Shown here: in pieces, positions 17,664-28,688 of the stretch
Position numbering within the stretch: position 1 is the first letter of the stretch
How the letters are laid out: each line of letters begins with the position of its first letter
Source of the DNA: Cellvibrio sp. KY-GH-1
Lineage (GTDB): Bacteria > Pseudomonadota > Gammaproteobacteria > Pseudomonadales > Cellvibrionaceae
Assembly (NCBI RefSeq): GCF_008806975.1
Contig: NZ_CP031728.1
Coordinates: 1,736,001 to 1,800,000, forward strand
DNA length: 64,000 bases
Direction of reading: 5' to 3'
Position numbers and translations under genes: made by a program
The notes under the pieces: generated by a model
The model's input: only the letters and a program-made list of their open reading frames with translations
Database searches by the model: none
What the model was told of the DNA's origin: nothing

Positions 17664-20150
17664 TTAACCGCTGGCTTGAACACTAATCCAACGCTGCAGC
17701 CACTGTTCAAAATCGGTCGATGGCAAGGGTTTTGAAAAATGGTACCCCTGCATTAAATGGCAACCCTCGCCATGCAAAATCGCCAGCTCATCGGCCGTCT
17801 CTACCCCTTCCGCAATCGTCTCCATGCCTAATGAATCGGCCAAGCGGATAATCGAAGAAATTATGGCAAGCGATGCACTATCCGTTTGCATATCGCGCAC
17901 AAACGACTGATCGATTTTGAGGATATTGACGGGCAGACGGCGCAAATAATTCAGGCAGGAAAAGCCGGTACCAAAATCGTCGATGGCGATGCGGTAACCC
18001 TGGTCGCGAAATGCCTGTAGCACCTGAATGGAAACTTCCATATCAGTCATCAACATACTTTCTGTCAGCTCAAGCTCCAGCGCGCTGGGCGGCGTGCCCG
18101 CCGTTTCCAGCAACCCCTGAACTTCATTGAGAAAACCGGCCTGATGAAATTGCAGCGCCGAAATATTTACACTAACGACCAAATCGCCAAACCCGGCTTC
18201 GCGCCAATGTTTGACCTGACGAGCGGCCTCGCCAATGACCCAGGCACCGAGCGGAATAATCAAACCAATTTCTTCAGCGATAGGAATGAAATGATTGGGC
18301 GGCACCAGTCCGCGCTCCGGATGGCGCCAGCGTACCAAGGCTTCCGCACCGTAAACATGTTTGGTACGCGCATCGATTTGCGGCTGGTAGTGCAATTCAA
18401 ATTGACCGAAATCCAGCGCCGAGCGCAAGTCATATTCCAGCTTGAGCCGATCAAGCGTGCGCGCATTTAAAATCGGTGTATAGAACTGATAATTGTTGCG
18501 ACCTTTTTCTTTGGCGAGATACATGGCGGCATCAGCATTTTTTATTAGCGTGCTGGGTGTATCTCCATCGTCCGGGTAAACCGCTATGCCAATACTTGGG
18601 CTTAAATGCAGAGGCATATCTTCCACTATGTAGGGCTTTAATAATTCCTCGCGCAATTTAATGGCCACTTCCGCGAGGCTACGCTCATCGCGCACACGCG
18701 GCAGGAGCACCACAAATTCATCGCCACCCAGGCGGGCCACCGTATCGTCATTGCGCACCGAACTGGTAAGACGCGCTGCTGTTTGTCGCAGAATTTGATC
18801 GCCGGCGCTGTGACCGAGTGAGTCATTAATATTTTTAAAGCGATCGAGATCGATAAATAAAATGCCCACTTTTTCCCCGCGACGTTTAGCAGTATTAATC
18901 GCCATTTCCAGGCGATCATTTAACAACGCGCGATTGGGCAATTCCGTCAGGCTGTCGTGATGAGCAAGGAAGTCGATACGCTCGCGCGATTTTTTTCGCT
19001 CGGAAATATCGCTAAAGATGGCGATGTAATTTTCAGCCTGCCCCTCCGCGTTTAATACCTGACTGATAGAATACCAGGTGGGAAATTTCTCACCATTTTT
19101 CCGGCGATTAACCAGTTCACCCTGCCAATGGCCGCGCTCTTTTAATACCGATACCAGGTTGCGGAAAAAACCGTGCGAATGCAGTTGCGCACCGACTTTG
19201 GCAGTGTCGACACCGAGCACTTCCTCTTCCATAAAACCCATCATTTTTTCGTAGGTTTTATTGACCAGAACGATGCGCAATTTGGCATCAGTAATTAAAA
19301 TCGCCTCGTTACTACCCTCAAACACTTTGGCCCACAGACGCAATTCTGATTCCTGTTGTTTGCGCTGGGTAATATCGCGCACCACCATGACCATTTCATC
19401 GCGCTCACGCAATAACAACCGTGCCTCCCAAGTGCGCAGGTGATTTTTTTGCGTCCATTCAAATTCCACCAACTGCTCACCCTGGCCGGCAAACACACGG
19501 CGAATGGGTGTCGCAAGGCTGCGATAAACCGGGCCGGGCAAATGGCCATCGCCCGTTTTTGGATCGTGAATCACCCACTCTTCCATATCATTTACATAAG
19601 CGCCCACCTGCATATCCAACACGTGGCCATCGCGATCAATACGCAAAATAATGTCGGGAATTCCGGCAAGCAATGCGCGGGTTTTTCCCTCGCTAATGCT
19701 TAAATCGCGAAACGCCTTACTCGCACGCAAAATAAATTGGATGCGATAAGGCAAGGTGCCCCAGCTCACTGGCTTGGTAATGAAATCAGTTGCGCCGGAT
19801 TCATACGCCTGATGGATAGAGTTGATGTCATCCAGGCCCGTAACCATCGCAATGGGCAAGTCTTTACCACCGGGCAAGGCCAATAATTCGCGACACAAAC
19901 TGAAACCATCACCATCGGGCAATAGCACATCCAATAACACTATGTCCGGGCGGTGCGCGCGAAACTGCGCGACCGCGCTCACGCAGTCTACCGCTTCCAT
20001 CACCTTATACCCGGCGCGCTCCAGAGTGATACTGGTAGTCAGCCGTGCTGCTTCATCGTCCTCAACAACTAATACCCATTCCCCTCCCGGGGCACTGCCG
20101 AGATTGATAACTGCGGGTTGGTTGGCGATAACAGCACCGGAATTCTTCAC
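17664..20150 (-). CDS. Response regulator with REC-PAS-PAS-GGDEF-EAL domains
   Basis: The 828-residue protein has a receiver (about 28-145; Asp in [13 protein letters not shown]), a PAS-like segment (about 160-270), a second PAS (about 275-395), GGDEF (RLGGDEF, 475-479, with inhibitory-site RNDD upstream) and EAL ([40 protein letters not shown]). All key residues of both c-di-GMP domains appear intact. The start overlaps the hybrid kinase stop by four bases (ATGA), so the two are translationally coupled. The kinase's C-terminal Hpt domain is the likely phosphate donor. Confidence 0.92.
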   Translation of the reverse strand: MKNSGAVIANQPAVINLGSAPGGEWVLVVEDDEAARLTTSITLERAGYKVMEAVDCVSAVAQFRAHRPDIVLLDVLLPDGDGFSLCRELLALPGGKDLPIAMVTGLDDINSIHQAYESGATDFITKPVSWGTLPYRIQFILRASKAFRDLSISEGKTRALLAGIPDIILRIDRDGHVLDMQVGAYVNDMEEWVIHDPKTGDGHLPGPVYRSLATPIRRVFAGQGEQLVEFEWTQKNHLRTWEARLLLRERDEMVMVVRDITQRKQQESELRLWAKVFEGSNEAILITDAKLRIVLVNKTYEKMMGFMEEEVLGVDTAKVGAQLHSHGFFRNLVSVLKERGHWQGELVNRRKNGEKFPTWYSISQVLNAEGQAENYIAIFSDISERKKSRERIDFLAHHDSLTELPNRALLNDRLEMAINTAKRRGEKVGILFIDLDRFKNINDSLGHSAGDQILRQTAARLTSSVRNDDTVARLGGDEFVVLLPRVRDERSLAEVAIKLREELLKPYIVEDMPLHLSPSIGIAVYPDDGDTPSTLIKNADAAMYLAKEKGRNNYQFYTPILNARTLDRLKLEYDLRSALDFGQFELHYQPQIDARTKHVYGAEALVRWRHPERGLVPPNHFIPIAEEIGLIIPLGAWVIGEAARQVKHWREAGFGDLVVSVNISALQFHQAGFLNEVQGLLETAGTPPSALELELTESMLMTDMEVSIQVLQAFRDQGYRIAIDDFGTGFSCLNYLRRLPVNILKIDQSFVRDMQTDSASLAIISSIIRLADSLGMETIAEGVETADELAILHGEGCHLMQGYHFSKPLPSTDFEQWLQRWISVQASG

Positions 20151-22897
20151 TGGACTTGCTCCTCCTGCTCCAGCAGGGTTAACGCCTGCAGTGACAATTC
20201 GTACAAAGATTGAATGGCTTCCAACTGGCTATCGGCTTGTTCCATATGCCCTTGGCGTGCACTGGCCTCACACTCACGGCAGGCAGCGGCCAACTCCACC
20301 AACCCCAAGTTGGCCGCGCTGTTTTTGAAATTATGTGCCGTTTTATAGGCGGCTTCGGCGTTGCGGTCTTCAACTGCGCGACCTAGCTGCGCCAGTAAAT
20401 CAGGGCTGGTACTGCGAAATAACTGGATAATCCGCAGCAATAAACCCTCGCGCAACTCACGCAACTGGCGAATAACCTGCTGGTCAATCTCAATATCCAC
20501 ACCGGCAGCCGATAGCGTCTTGCTCGTCGTAGGAATCCGTTGGCCGACCCCATTCGCGATAGGCCAATCTTCCACCTGGTTATCCGCGCGCGCGCGCAAC
20601 CAACGCGATAACACCTCATGCAGCTGCTGCTGGGAAAATGGTTTGCTCAGGTAATCATCCATGCCTTTCGACAGACAGTGCTCGCGATCTCCACTAATGG
20701 CATTGGCGGTAAGTGCAATAATGGGTAGGCCAGGTAACCCCAAATCTTTCTCGCGCGCGCGAATCCGGGCGGTGGCGTCAAAGCCATCCATAATCGGCAT
20801 CTGACAATCCATTAATACCAAATCAAAATTCTCAAATTGCACGTGCTCCAGCGCTTCCTGACCATTATTGGCGATCTTCATGGACACACCCAGCCGCTGC
20901 AACATAACGCTGGCCACTTCCTGGTTTACCGGGTTGTCTTCCGCAAGCAGAATCCGCCCATGCAATTTAGGTAATTTGGCTTCTACGCCAACCTCAGTCG
21001 GCTGTAGAGCCCGTGCGTTCAGGTCACCGGCAATGGTTTGGGCGATTAGATTATGTAATTCGGATTGTCGTACCGGCTTAAGCAGCAAAGGGGCACGCGC
21101 CGCTATGTCCGGGCGCGCGGCCATGCCCGCGGAACTGAGCACAATGATCGCCAAGTCTTTGAAACGACCGTCTGCGGTCAGGGCATCCAACAGTTGGCCC
21201 CCATCCATTTCCGGCATCGCCCAATCGGTCAACATCAGATCAAATGGAGTTCCCGCTTGATGCTGCTGCACCAATAGCGCCATCGCTTCAGGAGCGGATG
21301 CCGCCATCACCGGCGACATTCCCCATGACTTTAACCAGTAATCCAGAATCTCACGATTCGTTGGGTTATCGTCGACCACCAAGGTGTGCAACTTGCCAAA
21401 TCCATCGACTAATTGATAATCCTGCGAGTCTTGTACGCGCTCCAATGTTAACGAGAATTGGAAGCGGCTACCTTCGCCCGGCTTGCTGGAAAGCTTTATC
21501 TCCCCGCCCATCATTTGCACCAGGCGTTGGGAGATTGTTAATCCCAAACCCGTGCCGCCATATTTGCGCGCCATGGAGGAATCAGCCTGGGTGAAGGATT
21601 GGAACAGGCGCCCCTGTTGCTCGTCAGTAATACCAATACCAGTGTCACGTACACAGAATGCCAGTTGCACGTCGTCGCCCTGCTCGGCCAACAAGTTAAC
21701 TTCAATCTCTACTTCGCCCTTTTCCGTGAATTTAATGGCGTTGCTGAGCAAGTTCGTCAGAATCTGGCCCAAGCGGGCAGAATCACCTACAACGGATAAC
21801 GGAGGCAGTGGAGTTTTACATAGCAGCTCCAACTGCTTGCCCTGGGCAATAGGGGCATAGCGCTCTGCAATATCTTCTATCAGTAAGTTGAGTTGAAAGG
21901 GCCGGTACTCGAGTTCAAGTTTGCCCGCCTCGATTTTGGAAAAATCCAAAATGTCGTTAATGATCAGCAATAAGTCTTCGCTGGAGCGGCGTGCTACCCG
22001 CGCAAAACGTTTTTGCTTGGAGTCCAGTTCGGTGTCTAGCAACAAGCCCGTCATGCCCATGATGCCGTTGAGCGGAGTGCGGATTTCGTGGCTCATCACC
22101 GCCAGGAATTCGCTTTTGGCTTTACTAGCCGCTTCAGCCTGAACGCGCGCAGTTTCCAGTTCCAGCGTACGGGCGATAACCCGCTGCTCTAATAATTCGC
22201 GATGCTGGCGCAACTCACCGTCCTGCGCCTCTATACGATCCAACATATTGTTAAACCGCAGCGTGAGCTTACCCACTTCATCCTGGACAACCGGGTTAGG
22301 TGCGCGCTCCTGATAGTTACCCTCATGACCTATCTGTTGAGCGATTTCACTAAGAACGCCGAGTGGGCGCAACACTGAAGTGATGAGCACCCGCGCCAAA
22401 ATTCCACAGGTCAGGATGGCAACCAGCGCAATCACCAAAATCCAGATTACCTGGCTATAAAATTCCCGCCGCAAGGGTTCCAGGGTGATATCCAACTCCA
22501 GCTGCCCCAGATTTTCACCTTCCCAACCCACCTGAACTTTTACCTGGGTATCTAGCGGCATAGTTGCGCCGGCACTTTGGTAATCCGCTAGCACCTGCCC
22601 GTTAGCCAATTGCAGGCGCGCCGCCAATACCTTGGGCTCAACCCGCAATGCATCCAGAGTTTGGTCGGCCGCTTCTGCATCCACAAACATACTCGCAGCA
22701 CCCAGGTTAATAGCGGTAGCCTCCGCCAGTACTTGAACCTGCTTGTTGATTTGGTCACACACATAATTGTATTGCTGCCAACTGCTGGCGAGACTCGCCC
22801 CCAACACGGCAATACTGGTGAGCAACATGGCGAGTAACCCCATACGTCGCGCCAATGAGGCGGACTTCGTCGGGGCGGCAGCGTTAGAGAGTGCCAT
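20147..22897 (-). CDS. Hybrid sensor histidine kinase (BarA-like, with two REC and one Hpt domain)
   Basis: The 916 residues show TM1 (about 17-37), a periplasmic domain of about 110 residues (CHASE8-like), TM2 (about 155-178) and HAMP. HisKA follows with His270 in [13 protein letters not shown], then HATPase ([28 protein letters not shown]). Next are a receiver with [10 protein letters not shown] and [11 protein letters not shown], a second receiver with [10 protein letters not shown] and [11 protein letters not shown], and a C-terminal Hpt domain ([16 protein letters not shown]). The start overlaps the stop of the YfiR-like gene (TAATG). It probably receives a periplasmic or envelope signal and phosphorylates the coupled GGDEF-EAL regulator. 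Confidence 0.92.
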   Translation of the reverse strand: MALSNAAAPTKSASLARRMGLLAMLLTSIAVLGASLASSWQQYNYVCDQINKQVQVLAEATAINLGAASMFVDAEAADQTLDALRVEPKVLAARLQLANGQVLADYQSAGATMPLDTQVKVQVGWEGENLGQLELDITLEPLRREFYSQVIWILVIALVAILTCGILARVLITSVLRPLGVLSEIAQQIGHEGNYQERAPNPVVQDEVGKLTLRFNNMLDRIEAQDGELRQHRELLEQRVIARTLELETARVQAEAASKAKSEFLAVMSHEIRTPLNGIMGMTGLLLDTELDSKQKRFARVARRSSEDLLLIINDILDFSKIEAGKLELEYRPFQLNLLIEDIAERYAPIAQGKQLELLCKTPLPPLSVVGDSARLGQILTNLLSNAIKFTEKGEVEIEVNLLAEQGDDVQLAFCVRDTGIGITDEQQGRLFQSFTQADSSMARKYGGTGLGLTISQRLVQMMGGEIKLSSKPGEGSRFQFSLTLERVQDSQDYQLVDGFGKLHTLVVDDNPTNREILDYWLKSWGMSPVMAASAPEAMALLVQQHQAGTPFDLMLTDWAMPEMDGGQLLDALTADGRFKDLAIIVLSSAGMAARPDIAARAPLLLKPVRQSELHNLIAQTIAGDLNARALQPTEVGVEAKLPKLHGRILLAEDNPVNQEVASVMLQRLGVSMKIANNGQEALEHVQFENFDLVLMDCQMPIMDGFDATARIRAREKDLGLPGLPIIALTANAISGDREHCLSKGMDDYLSKPFSQQQLHEVLSRWLRARADNQVEDWPIANGVGQRIPTTSKTLSAAGVDIEIDQQVIRQLRELREGLLLRIIQLFRSTSPDLLAQLGRAVEDRNAEAAYKTAHNFKNSAANLGLVELAAACRECEASARQGHMEQADSQLEAIQSLYELSLQALTLLEQEEQVQ

Positions 22898-23469
22898 TAT
22901 CGCGCGCCTCCCACTTGTTTTTTGGCCAACTTAAGTAGCTGGCTACTAACTTTAACGCCCGCTTGCTTGACGGCGGGTTCATTAATTTGAAATTCAATAC
23001 GATCTTCCCGGGTTCGGTTTAATGCGATGGCAACGCGCCCATCTTGTTGATCCGGCTCATCCATAACCAGTATTACGCCGCGCGGCAAGGCAGCGGGTAG
23101 CGGCAGATCTGCGCCCGTCGTAGGGACATACACCAAATGGCAGCGGCCCATTTGCGGCTCCACATCACTGGCGTTATCCAGAAATAGCACCCTGATAGTT
23201 GCCTTCTGGTTGCTTTTATTATTGATTTGGCTCAGCGACTCCCGCGTCACGTCCGTGGCACCCAATACACACAAATAGAGATCATCGCCAGTGCGCTCAG
23301 GCCACTCGATAAACTTGAGGAAGTTGTAGACGAAAGCCACGCGTAACCCTGCCTCGGATGCCTGAGCCGATGCCATTTGACCCTGAAGCAGAAGCAGAAG
23401 CGCAACACCCGAAATCAGGTATTGGCACATTGCGCCCATCGACCTTTTCACCCACTCAACCAAACACAC
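22897..23469 (-). CDS. YfiR/HmsC family (DUF4154) periplasmic protein
   Basis: Up to 190 residues. A signal peptide ([24 protein letters not shown]) is followed by the DUF4154 pattern: [56 protein letters not shown] and a C-terminal [12 protein letters not shown]. In Pseudomonas, YfiR is a periplasmic inhibitor of a membrane diguanylate cyclase. Here it would act on the kinase encoded immediately downstream. The exact start is uncertain: GTG 23469 is very close to the GGGGAGG site, and TTG 23463 or ATG 23439 are alternatives. Confidence 0.88.
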   Translation of the reverse strand: MCLVEWVKRSMGAMCQYLISGVALLLLLQGQMASAQASEAGLRVAFVYNFLKFIEWPERTGDDLYLCVLGATDVTRESLSQINNKSNQKATIRVLFLDNASDVEPQMGRCHLVYVPTTGADLPLPAALPRGVILVMDEPDQQDGRVAIALNRTREDRIEFQINEPAVKQAGVKVSSQLLKLAKKQVGGAR

Positions 23470-23706
23470 CTCCCCTGCTGGTCTCCATCCGAACTTCCAT
23501 GACTAACCCCTGAAAGCACGCTATTGATCAATCACGTAAGACCCGTCAATCAATCACATGAGAATAGACCAGAGTTTTAAAACCCGTGAAACTAAGGCGC
23601 CAGAAAATACGCAGCAGAGGTAATTAAGAGCCTAAAACCACCGAACAAACTCTGATCGCCAAGTGGTATCATGGCGCCCCTTCCAAATTGCCCGAATGGT
23701 TTTGCT
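23470..23706. promoter_or_regulatory. Divergent promoter region between the yfiR-like operon and the queD-like gene
   Basis: A 237-base gap between divergent genes. It holds two close copies of TCAATCAC (about 23529-23560) in direct orientation, which could be regulator half-sites. No confident promoter could be picked. Confidence 0.3.
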
Positions 23707-24555
23707 ATGTTGTTGTTTGTCGATAACCTCACCAATGTCGATTTCAGTTTCCTCGACCCGCTGCGCGGCTTGCTGGGTGAAACCTGGTTGGCGAATGTGC
23801 GCCTGCTAGGCGAGCTGGACGAACAGGGTATGGTGTGCGACTTCGGCACAGTGAAAAAGTTGACCCGCAAGTGGCTGGATGACGAACTGGATCACCGCCT
23901 CGCCGTACCAGTGCGCTCGCCCAACATCCGCATCACCGAAGAGGGCGATTACCTTACTATCGAGTGGAAATTCGGGGCCAAAGGCGAATTCCTGAGCACC
24001 CGCTCGCCACGCGATGCTATCGCTTTGGTGGAAGCGGAAGAGCTTACGCCCAAATCAGTAGCCGCCTGGTGTATCACCCAACTCAAACAACTTTTTCCGC
24101 CCCACGTACGTCTGGAGCTGGACTTTACTACCGAAGCAATCGATGGTGCCTACTATCACTACAGCCACGGATTGAAAAAACATTTGGGAAATTGCCAACG
24201 TATTGCCCACGGGCATCGGTCGCGAATTGATATTTGGGCCAACGGCAAAAAGTCGCCCCTGCTTGAGCAACGCTGGGCCGATGCCTGGGAGGATGTGTAC
24301 ATAGGTACACGCGAAGACATAGTGGGCAAACCGGAATACGATGGTATTGATTATTATCGCTTCGCTTACGATGCGCAGCAGGGGCCATTTGAAATCACTC
24401 TGCCGCAGCGCTGCTGTTATTTAATTGACACCGATAGCACAGTGGAATTTATTGCCTATCACATCGCCCACAAAACCCGCCAGGAAAACCCGGAAACGTT
24501 TATCCGCGTAAAAGCCTTTGAAGGAATTGGTAAGGGCGCAATTGCAGAAGCCTAA
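23707..24555 (+). CDS. 6-pyruvoyl-tetrahydropterin synthase/QueD family protein
   Basis: The 282 residues carry the QueD signature in the first half (DEQGMVCDFGTVKKLTRKWLDDELDHRL). The second half has a degenerate related fold with IAHGHRSRIDIWANG, so the protein looks like two T-fold units in one chain, about twice the usual QueD length. QueD-type enzymes make 6-carboxytetrahydropterin for queuosine; related members make other pterins. The start at 23707 (MLLFVDNLTNVDFSF) fits the family; the in-frame ATG at 23671 would add 12 atypical residues. No other queuosine gene is nearby. Confidence 0.8.
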   Translation: MLLFVDNLTNVDFSFLDPLRGLLGETWLANVRLLGELDEQGMVCDFGTVKKLTRKWLDDELDHRLAVPVRSPNIRITEEGDYLTIEWKFGAKGEFLSTRSPRDAIALVEAEELTPKSVAAWCITQLKQLFPPHVRLELDFTTEAIDGAYYHYSHGLKKHLGNCQRIAHGHRSRIDIWANGKKSPLLEQRWADAWEDVYIGTREDIVGKPEYDGIDYYRFAYDAQQGPFEITLPQRCCYLIDTDSTVEFIAYHIAHKTRQENPETFIRVKAFEGIGKGAIAEA

Positions 24556-24560
24556 GCAAA

Positions 24561-24580
24561 AGGCGTAGACAACTACGCCT
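24561..24580. terminator. Bidirectional terminator between convergent genes
   Basis: AGGCGTAG, loop ACAA, CTACGCCT is a perfect 8-bp hairpin with A-rich and T-rich flanks. It overlaps the stop of the DUF6164 gene and lies six bases after the queD-like stop, serving both strands. Confidence 0.75.
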
Positions 24581-24944
24581 GTTTAAGCAGCATTAAAAAC
24601 GGCACCAAGGTCAGCCCCGCCACAAAAATAATCGCGCAGACCAGCAGTAAAACGCGAATCGGCTGCGCGCAAAAATGCTGCCACGTACTCGGTGCTTGCC
24701 CCGCTTCCACCAGCTCTGCATAGCTCGCTTGCTGACGGGCACTGCGCTCATCCTGATAAGCACGAAGCAAGCCGCGCGCCTGTTCTTCCTGAGAATCATC
24801 GGCCAGCCAGATTGCATCCAGCCCCACCCGAAAAAATCCGGCATCCGTCTCGTAGTAACGAATTTGGTTATCATCCAGCAGTGCACGAATTTCCTGCGCT
24901 TCATCCGCAGGAACCTGTGCAAGTTTAAACAGCAATCTGGCCAT
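24573..24944 (-). CDS. DUF6164 family membrane-anchored protein
   Basis: The 123-residue protein has a DUF2007-like N-terminal part (MARLLFKLAQVPADEAQEIRALLDDNQIRYYETDAGFFRVGLDAIWL). A hydrophilic linker and one C-terminal membrane segment (VLLLVCAIIFVAGLTLVPFLMLL) follow. The function is unknown. ATG 24944 is preferred over the TTG at 24953. The family name is recalled from sequence style and was not checked. Confidence 0.72.
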   Translation of the reverse strand: MARLLFKLAQVPADEAQEIRALLDDNQIRYYETDAGFFRVGLDAIWLADDSQEEQARGLLRAYQDERSARQQASYAELVEAGQAPSTWQHFCAQPIRVLLLVCAIIFVAGLTLVPFLMLLKQA

Positions 24945-25112
24945 AGTTATCAATCGCTCGCCGTATCTATCCGCAATAGGCGCGCATTATTTAGCTGATA
25001 CGGATCAAAAGCCAATAAATAATATTGCAGCGAACTGCCAGCACGCTTTTAAATTTCACAGTCAACGCGCTATGATCAAATAAACATCATATCCCTTGCG
25101 CAGGAAAACGCC

Positions 25113-26228
25113 TTGCTCTACTGCATTGAACAAGACGCAAACCGGGACGAAACCCACTTTGAATTGAAGCTAATGGGCGATTGGCATCTGGGGAACACGC
25201 CAGTCGCCAACGAGCTGATTGCCGCTGTGCCTGCAACTTGCCGCACATTAACACTCAACACGCACGCATTACAGCACTGGGATTCAAGCGTGGCCATCGC
25301 CCTTCTGCCTCTGTTGCGTCACTGCGAACAACAGCAGATTCAATTTACCTGGCAACAGACACCGGCGGGCTTGCAACAGTTACTCGCGCTCGCCACCAGC
25401 ATTCCCGTTTATCAGTCACCCGCTACCGGCGGTGCCATTACCCGCAAACAAGCATTTATAAAATTTCTACGCAACCTGGGGCAAGCAACGGAAACCACAC
25501 TGGGTTTTATCGGCGATGTTGCATTGGCACTAGGCAACGGGATGCGTGGCAAGGCTAAGACCCGCCGCCAGGATATATTATTTTTTTTCGAGCAGTCCGG
25601 CCCGCGCGCACTGGCCATAGTAACGCTGATTGCATTACTGGTGGGTATGATTCTCGCCTATCTTGGCTCAGTACAATTACGTCAGCTCGGCGCGCAGGTT
25701 TATGTTGCAGATTTAGTCGCGATTGGCATGGTGCGCGAAATGGGCGCGCTCATGACAGCAGTCATCATGGCGGGCCGCACCGGTGCCGCTTACGCAGCGC
25801 AACTGGGTACTATGCAAGTCAATGAAGAAATTGATGCACTAAAAACCATGGGCATATCCACCATGGAATTTTTAGTGCTGCCGCGTTTAATCGCACTGAT
25901 ATTGGTGATGCCACTGTTATGTATTTACGCCGATGTGATCGGCATTATTGGGGGCGCCATAGTGGCCACCAGTATGGATGTGAATTTTGTGCAATATATT
26001 TTGCAAACCCAGGGTGCGGTGGATTGGGTCGACATCTTCACCGGTTTAATCAAAAGTATTTTCTTTGGCGTTTTGATTGCACTGGCAGGTTGTCAGGCGG
26101 GTATAAATTGCGGCCGCAATTCTGACGCAGTAGGCATGGCAGCAACTAATGCCGTAGTGCGCGCGATCGTGTATCTCGTGGTCGCCGATGCTGCATTTAA
26201 TATTCTTTACGACAAATTGGGAATTTAG
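25113..26228 (+). CDS. MlaE-type ABC transporter permease with N-terminal STAS-like domain
   Basis: The 371 residues start at a TTG with CAGGAAA ahead of it. The first 100 residues resemble a STAS fold (ELKLMGDWHL, TLTLNTHALQHWDSSVAIALLPLL). The rest is the MlaE permease: VALVGMILAYLGSVQLRQLGA-like helix, the EQ-loop region MVREMGALMTAVIMAGRTGAAYAAQLGTM, and EEIDALKTMGISTMEFLVLPR. It is first of four tightly packed genes for MCE-type phospholipid or hydrophobic-compound transport between the two membranes. Confidence 0.9.
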   Translation: MLYCIEQDANRDETHFELKLMGDWHLGNTPVANELIAAVPATCRTLTLNTHALQHWDSSVAIALLPLLRHCEQQQIQFTWQQTPAGLQQLLALATSIPVYQSPATGGAITRKQAFIKFLRNLGQATETTLGFIGDVALALGNGMRGKAKTRRQDILFFFEQSGPRALAIVTLIALLVGMILAYLGSVQLRQLGAQVYVADLVAIGMVREMGALMTAVIMAGRTGAAYAAQLGTMQVNEEIDALKTMGISTMEFLVLPRLIALILVMPLLCIYADVIGIIGGAIVATSMDVNFVQYILQTQGAVDWVDIFTGLIKSIFFGVLIALAGCQAGINCGRNSDAVGMAATNAVVRAIVYLVVADAAFNILYDKLGI

Positions 26229-26232
26229 CATT

Positions 26233-26991
26233 GTGAATAATCCCGCATTTATTCAAGTGCGCGACTTAAGCATTGGCTATGGCAGCCGTGTAATACAAGA
26301 GCATTTGAATTTTACCGTTCAGAAAAACGATATATTTTTTATTATCGGTGGCAGCGGGTGCGGCAAAACTACTTTATTAAAACACATGATCGGCTTGCTC
26401 GCCCCCAGTAAAGGTGAGGTACTTTATGAAGGTACTAACTTTTACCAATCCGATGACAATACACGTCTGCAATTGCTGCAAGGCTGGGGAATTACTTATC
26501 AATCCGGTGCACTTTTTTCCAGCATGACCCTCGCTGAAAATGTCGCCCTACCCTTACAGCTCTATAGCGATTTGTCGGAAGCGCAAATTGCCGAAACGGT
26601 CGCCTACAAATTGGCCCTGGTTGGATTGGCCGGCTATGAAGCCTTTTATCCATCCGAATTGAGTGGCGGAATGCACAAACGCGCCGGGCTAGCGCGCGCT
26701 ATTGCGCTGGACCCACAGCTATTATTTTTTGATGAACCTTCAGCGGGGCTTGACCCAATTAGTTCCCTGCGCCTTGATCAGTTGATCGTTCAGGTCTGTG
26801 CTGCACTGAACTCTACGGTGATAATCGTCTCTCATGAATTACCCAGTATTTTATCCATTGGCACTAACAGTGTATTTCTAGACGCGCAAGCCAAAACCAT
26901 GTTGGATTCCGGGGATCCAAAAATTCTACTGGAACACAGTCAACAAGAAAAAGTTCGTCAGTTTTTAAGTCGTGCTGGCACGGCGCGTTAA
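26233..26991 (+). CDS. MlaF-type ABC transporter ATP-binding protein
   Basis: 252 residues from GTG 26233, which follows the permease stop by four bases; the longer in-frame reading from 26188 would overlap the permease. Motifs are Walker A GGSGCGKTT, Q-loop YQSGALFSSMT, signature LSGGMHKRAGLARA, Walker B LLFFDEPSAGLDP and switch His in IVSHE. This is the energising subunit for the neighbouring permease. Confidence 0.92.
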   Translation: MNNPAFIQVRDLSIGYGSRVIQEHLNFTVQKNDIFFIIGGSGCGKTTLLKHMIGLLAPSKGEVLYEGTNFYQSDDNTRLQLLQGWGITYQSGALFSSMTLAENVALPLQLYSDLSEAQIAETVAYKLALVGLAGYEAFYPSELSGGMHKRAGLARAIALDPQLLFFDEPSAGLDPISSLRLDQLIVQVCAALNSTVIIVSHELPSILSIGTNSVFLDAQAKTMLDSGDPKILLEHSQQEKVRQFLSRAGTAR

Positions 26992-27028
26992 GTGCTTATT
27001 GAACCGTTTATTGAGGCAGAGGGGCTTT

Positions 27029-28000
27029 ATGAGCAAACCCAGATCTGTTGTGATTGGTGCATTTATTGTCGGTGCACTGTTGCTGGTATTTATTGCACTG
27101 CTATTTTTTTCCGGCGGCCAACTCTTTTCCCATAAAGAGCGGGTCATTATGTACTTTGAAGGGTCGGTGCAAGGTCTGCAGATAGGAGCCCCTATTAAAT
27201 TAAAAGGCGTAGTGCTAGGAGAAATCACCGACATCCAAATCAATTTTCAAAGCGACGACAAAAACATCCTTACCGCCGTAACCGCCGAATTGGCATTACA
27301 ACGTATTAATCGCAAAGGTGCGAATGTCGATCAGGAATTTTTTGAAGGCGCCATACAACGAGGGCTGCGTGCGCAGCTTAATTTCCAGAGCTTTCTCACC
27401 GGATTACTTTATGTGGAATTGGATTTTTTCCCCAACATGCCTGCACATTTATATGGTTTTCAAAATGATGTACTCGAGCTGCCAACAGTGGGTACAGAAT
27501 TTGAGGAAATATCTAAAAATCTGCAAGACCTGAACATCAAAGGCGTGATTAATAACCTGGAAAAGCTCAGTGCCAATATTGCTAAATTGGTGGAAAGCGG
27601 CACTGTGGAAAAAACCTTGGGCAGCGTAAAAACAGCCGCCGACGCTATTGACCAAACAGCCATCAGTTTTCGCACAGATATTAACGCTATTAGCCAGGAG
27701 TTAACGAAAACCAGCAGTGAATTAAACACGCTACTGATCACGTTGAACACGCAAGCGCCGGCTATTTCGCTGAATTTAAACAACACTCTGACGCAGCTTC
27801 AGCAAAGCCTCGCACAATTTAACGACACCGCACAGACACTGGACACTACTTTCGCTGAAGATTCTCCGCTGGTTTATCAACTCAACCGCACTCTGAAGGA
27901 TGTCAGCCGTTCTGCGAATGCGCTGCGTGACCTGAGCGATACACTGGAAGAGCAGCCCGAGTCTCTACTGCGTGGCAAACACACGTTGGAGGAAAATTAA
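27029..28000 (+). CDS. MCE (MlaD/PqiB-like) substrate-binding protein
   Basis: 323 residues from ATG 27029 (MSKPRSVVIG), preceded by GAGGCAGAGGGG. One N-terminal membrane anchor (about 9-30) is followed by a single MCE domain (about 40-115; MYFEGSVQGLQIGAPIKLKGVVLGEITDIQI). A long Asn/Gln/Thr-rich helical tail (about 165-310) suggests a trimeric or hexameric coiled coil reaching into the periplasm. It ends directly at the start of the lipoprotein gene (28001). Confidence 0.9.
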   Translation: MSKPRSVVIGAFIVGALLLVFIALLFFSGGQLFSHKERVIMYFEGSVQGLQIGAPIKLKGVVLGEITDIQINFQSDDKNILTAVTAELALQRINRKGANVDQEFFEGAIQRGLRAQLNFQSFLTGLLYVELDFFPNMPAHLYGFQNDVLELPTVGTEFEEISKNLQDLNIKGVINNLEKLSANIAKLVESGTVEKTLGSVKTAADAIDQTAISFRTDINAISQELTKTSSELNTLLITLNTQAPAISLNLNNTLTQLQQSLAQFNDTAQTLDTTFAEDSPLVYQLNRTLKDVSRSANALRDLSDTLEEQPESLLRGKHTLEEN

Positions 28001-28582
28001 ATGCAAAAAAAAGTCCTGCTATTGCTTGCCCTATTTAGCCTTTGCGCTTGCCAACATTCACCGCGCAAAGAATATTTCGCCTTGAGTGCCAGTGCGGCGG
28101 ATTTTACCCTCAGCGAACAGACGCCGGTTAATCGGATTGTGGGGGTTGGACCAATCAGTATTCCGGAATATGTACAACACGACAAAATTGCCTACTGGAA
28201 AACCCCACAACAATTAATTCTGCTGCACAACTACTACTGGGCAGAACCACTGGAACGCGGCATTACCCGAGTACTCGCGCTGGAGTTACAAGCAAGCCAA
28301 CATGATTGGCGAGTAATGCAATTTCCGTGGCCCGGCAAGCAGCACCCTGATTACTCCCTCAGGCTGGATATTCAGCGCTTGGATGCCTTTGCTGATCAAG
28401 CGATTCTCGAAGCGCATGTAGATTGGATAGATATGCAAACCCGGAATATTATTGCCAGCCAACACATCAAGCTACACCTACCCTGCAGCCCGAATCCTCA
28501 CGCCATAGCCCGGGCTTACAGCGAACTCTTGCAACAAACTATCCGCACTATTAAACCACCGCAATTCACCCGTGGCGGCTAA
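28001..28582 (+). CDS. ABC-type transport auxiliary lipoprotein (PqiC-like)
   Basis: The 193 residues begin with a lipoprotein signal peptide (MQKKVLLLLALFSLCAC, lipobox LCAC with Cys17). The family pattern follows: KEYFALSA, RIVGVGPISIPEYVQHDKIAYWKTPQQLILLHNYYWAEPLERGITRVLALEL. PqiC-type lipoproteins sit in the outer membrane and complete MCE transport systems. The ATG abuts the MCE stop codon with no gap. Confidence 0.88.
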   Translation: MQKKVLLLLALFSLCACQHSPRKEYFALSASAADFTLSEQTPVNRIVGVGPISIPEYVQHDKIAYWKTPQQLILLHNYYWAEPLERGITRVLALELQASQHDWRVMQFPWPGKQHPDYSLRLDIQRLDAFADQAILEAHVDWIDMQTRNIIASQHIKLHLPCSPNPHAIARAYSELLQQTIRTIKPPQFTRGG

Positions 28583-28688
28583 CTGCTTTTTGCAAACGAA
28601 CCTCAACTTTTAGGTCTAGACTCTGAAACCAGAATAGGTAACAAGTCTTACCCAAAAACAACTTAAGGTTACAAAAAGGAAACTGCTT

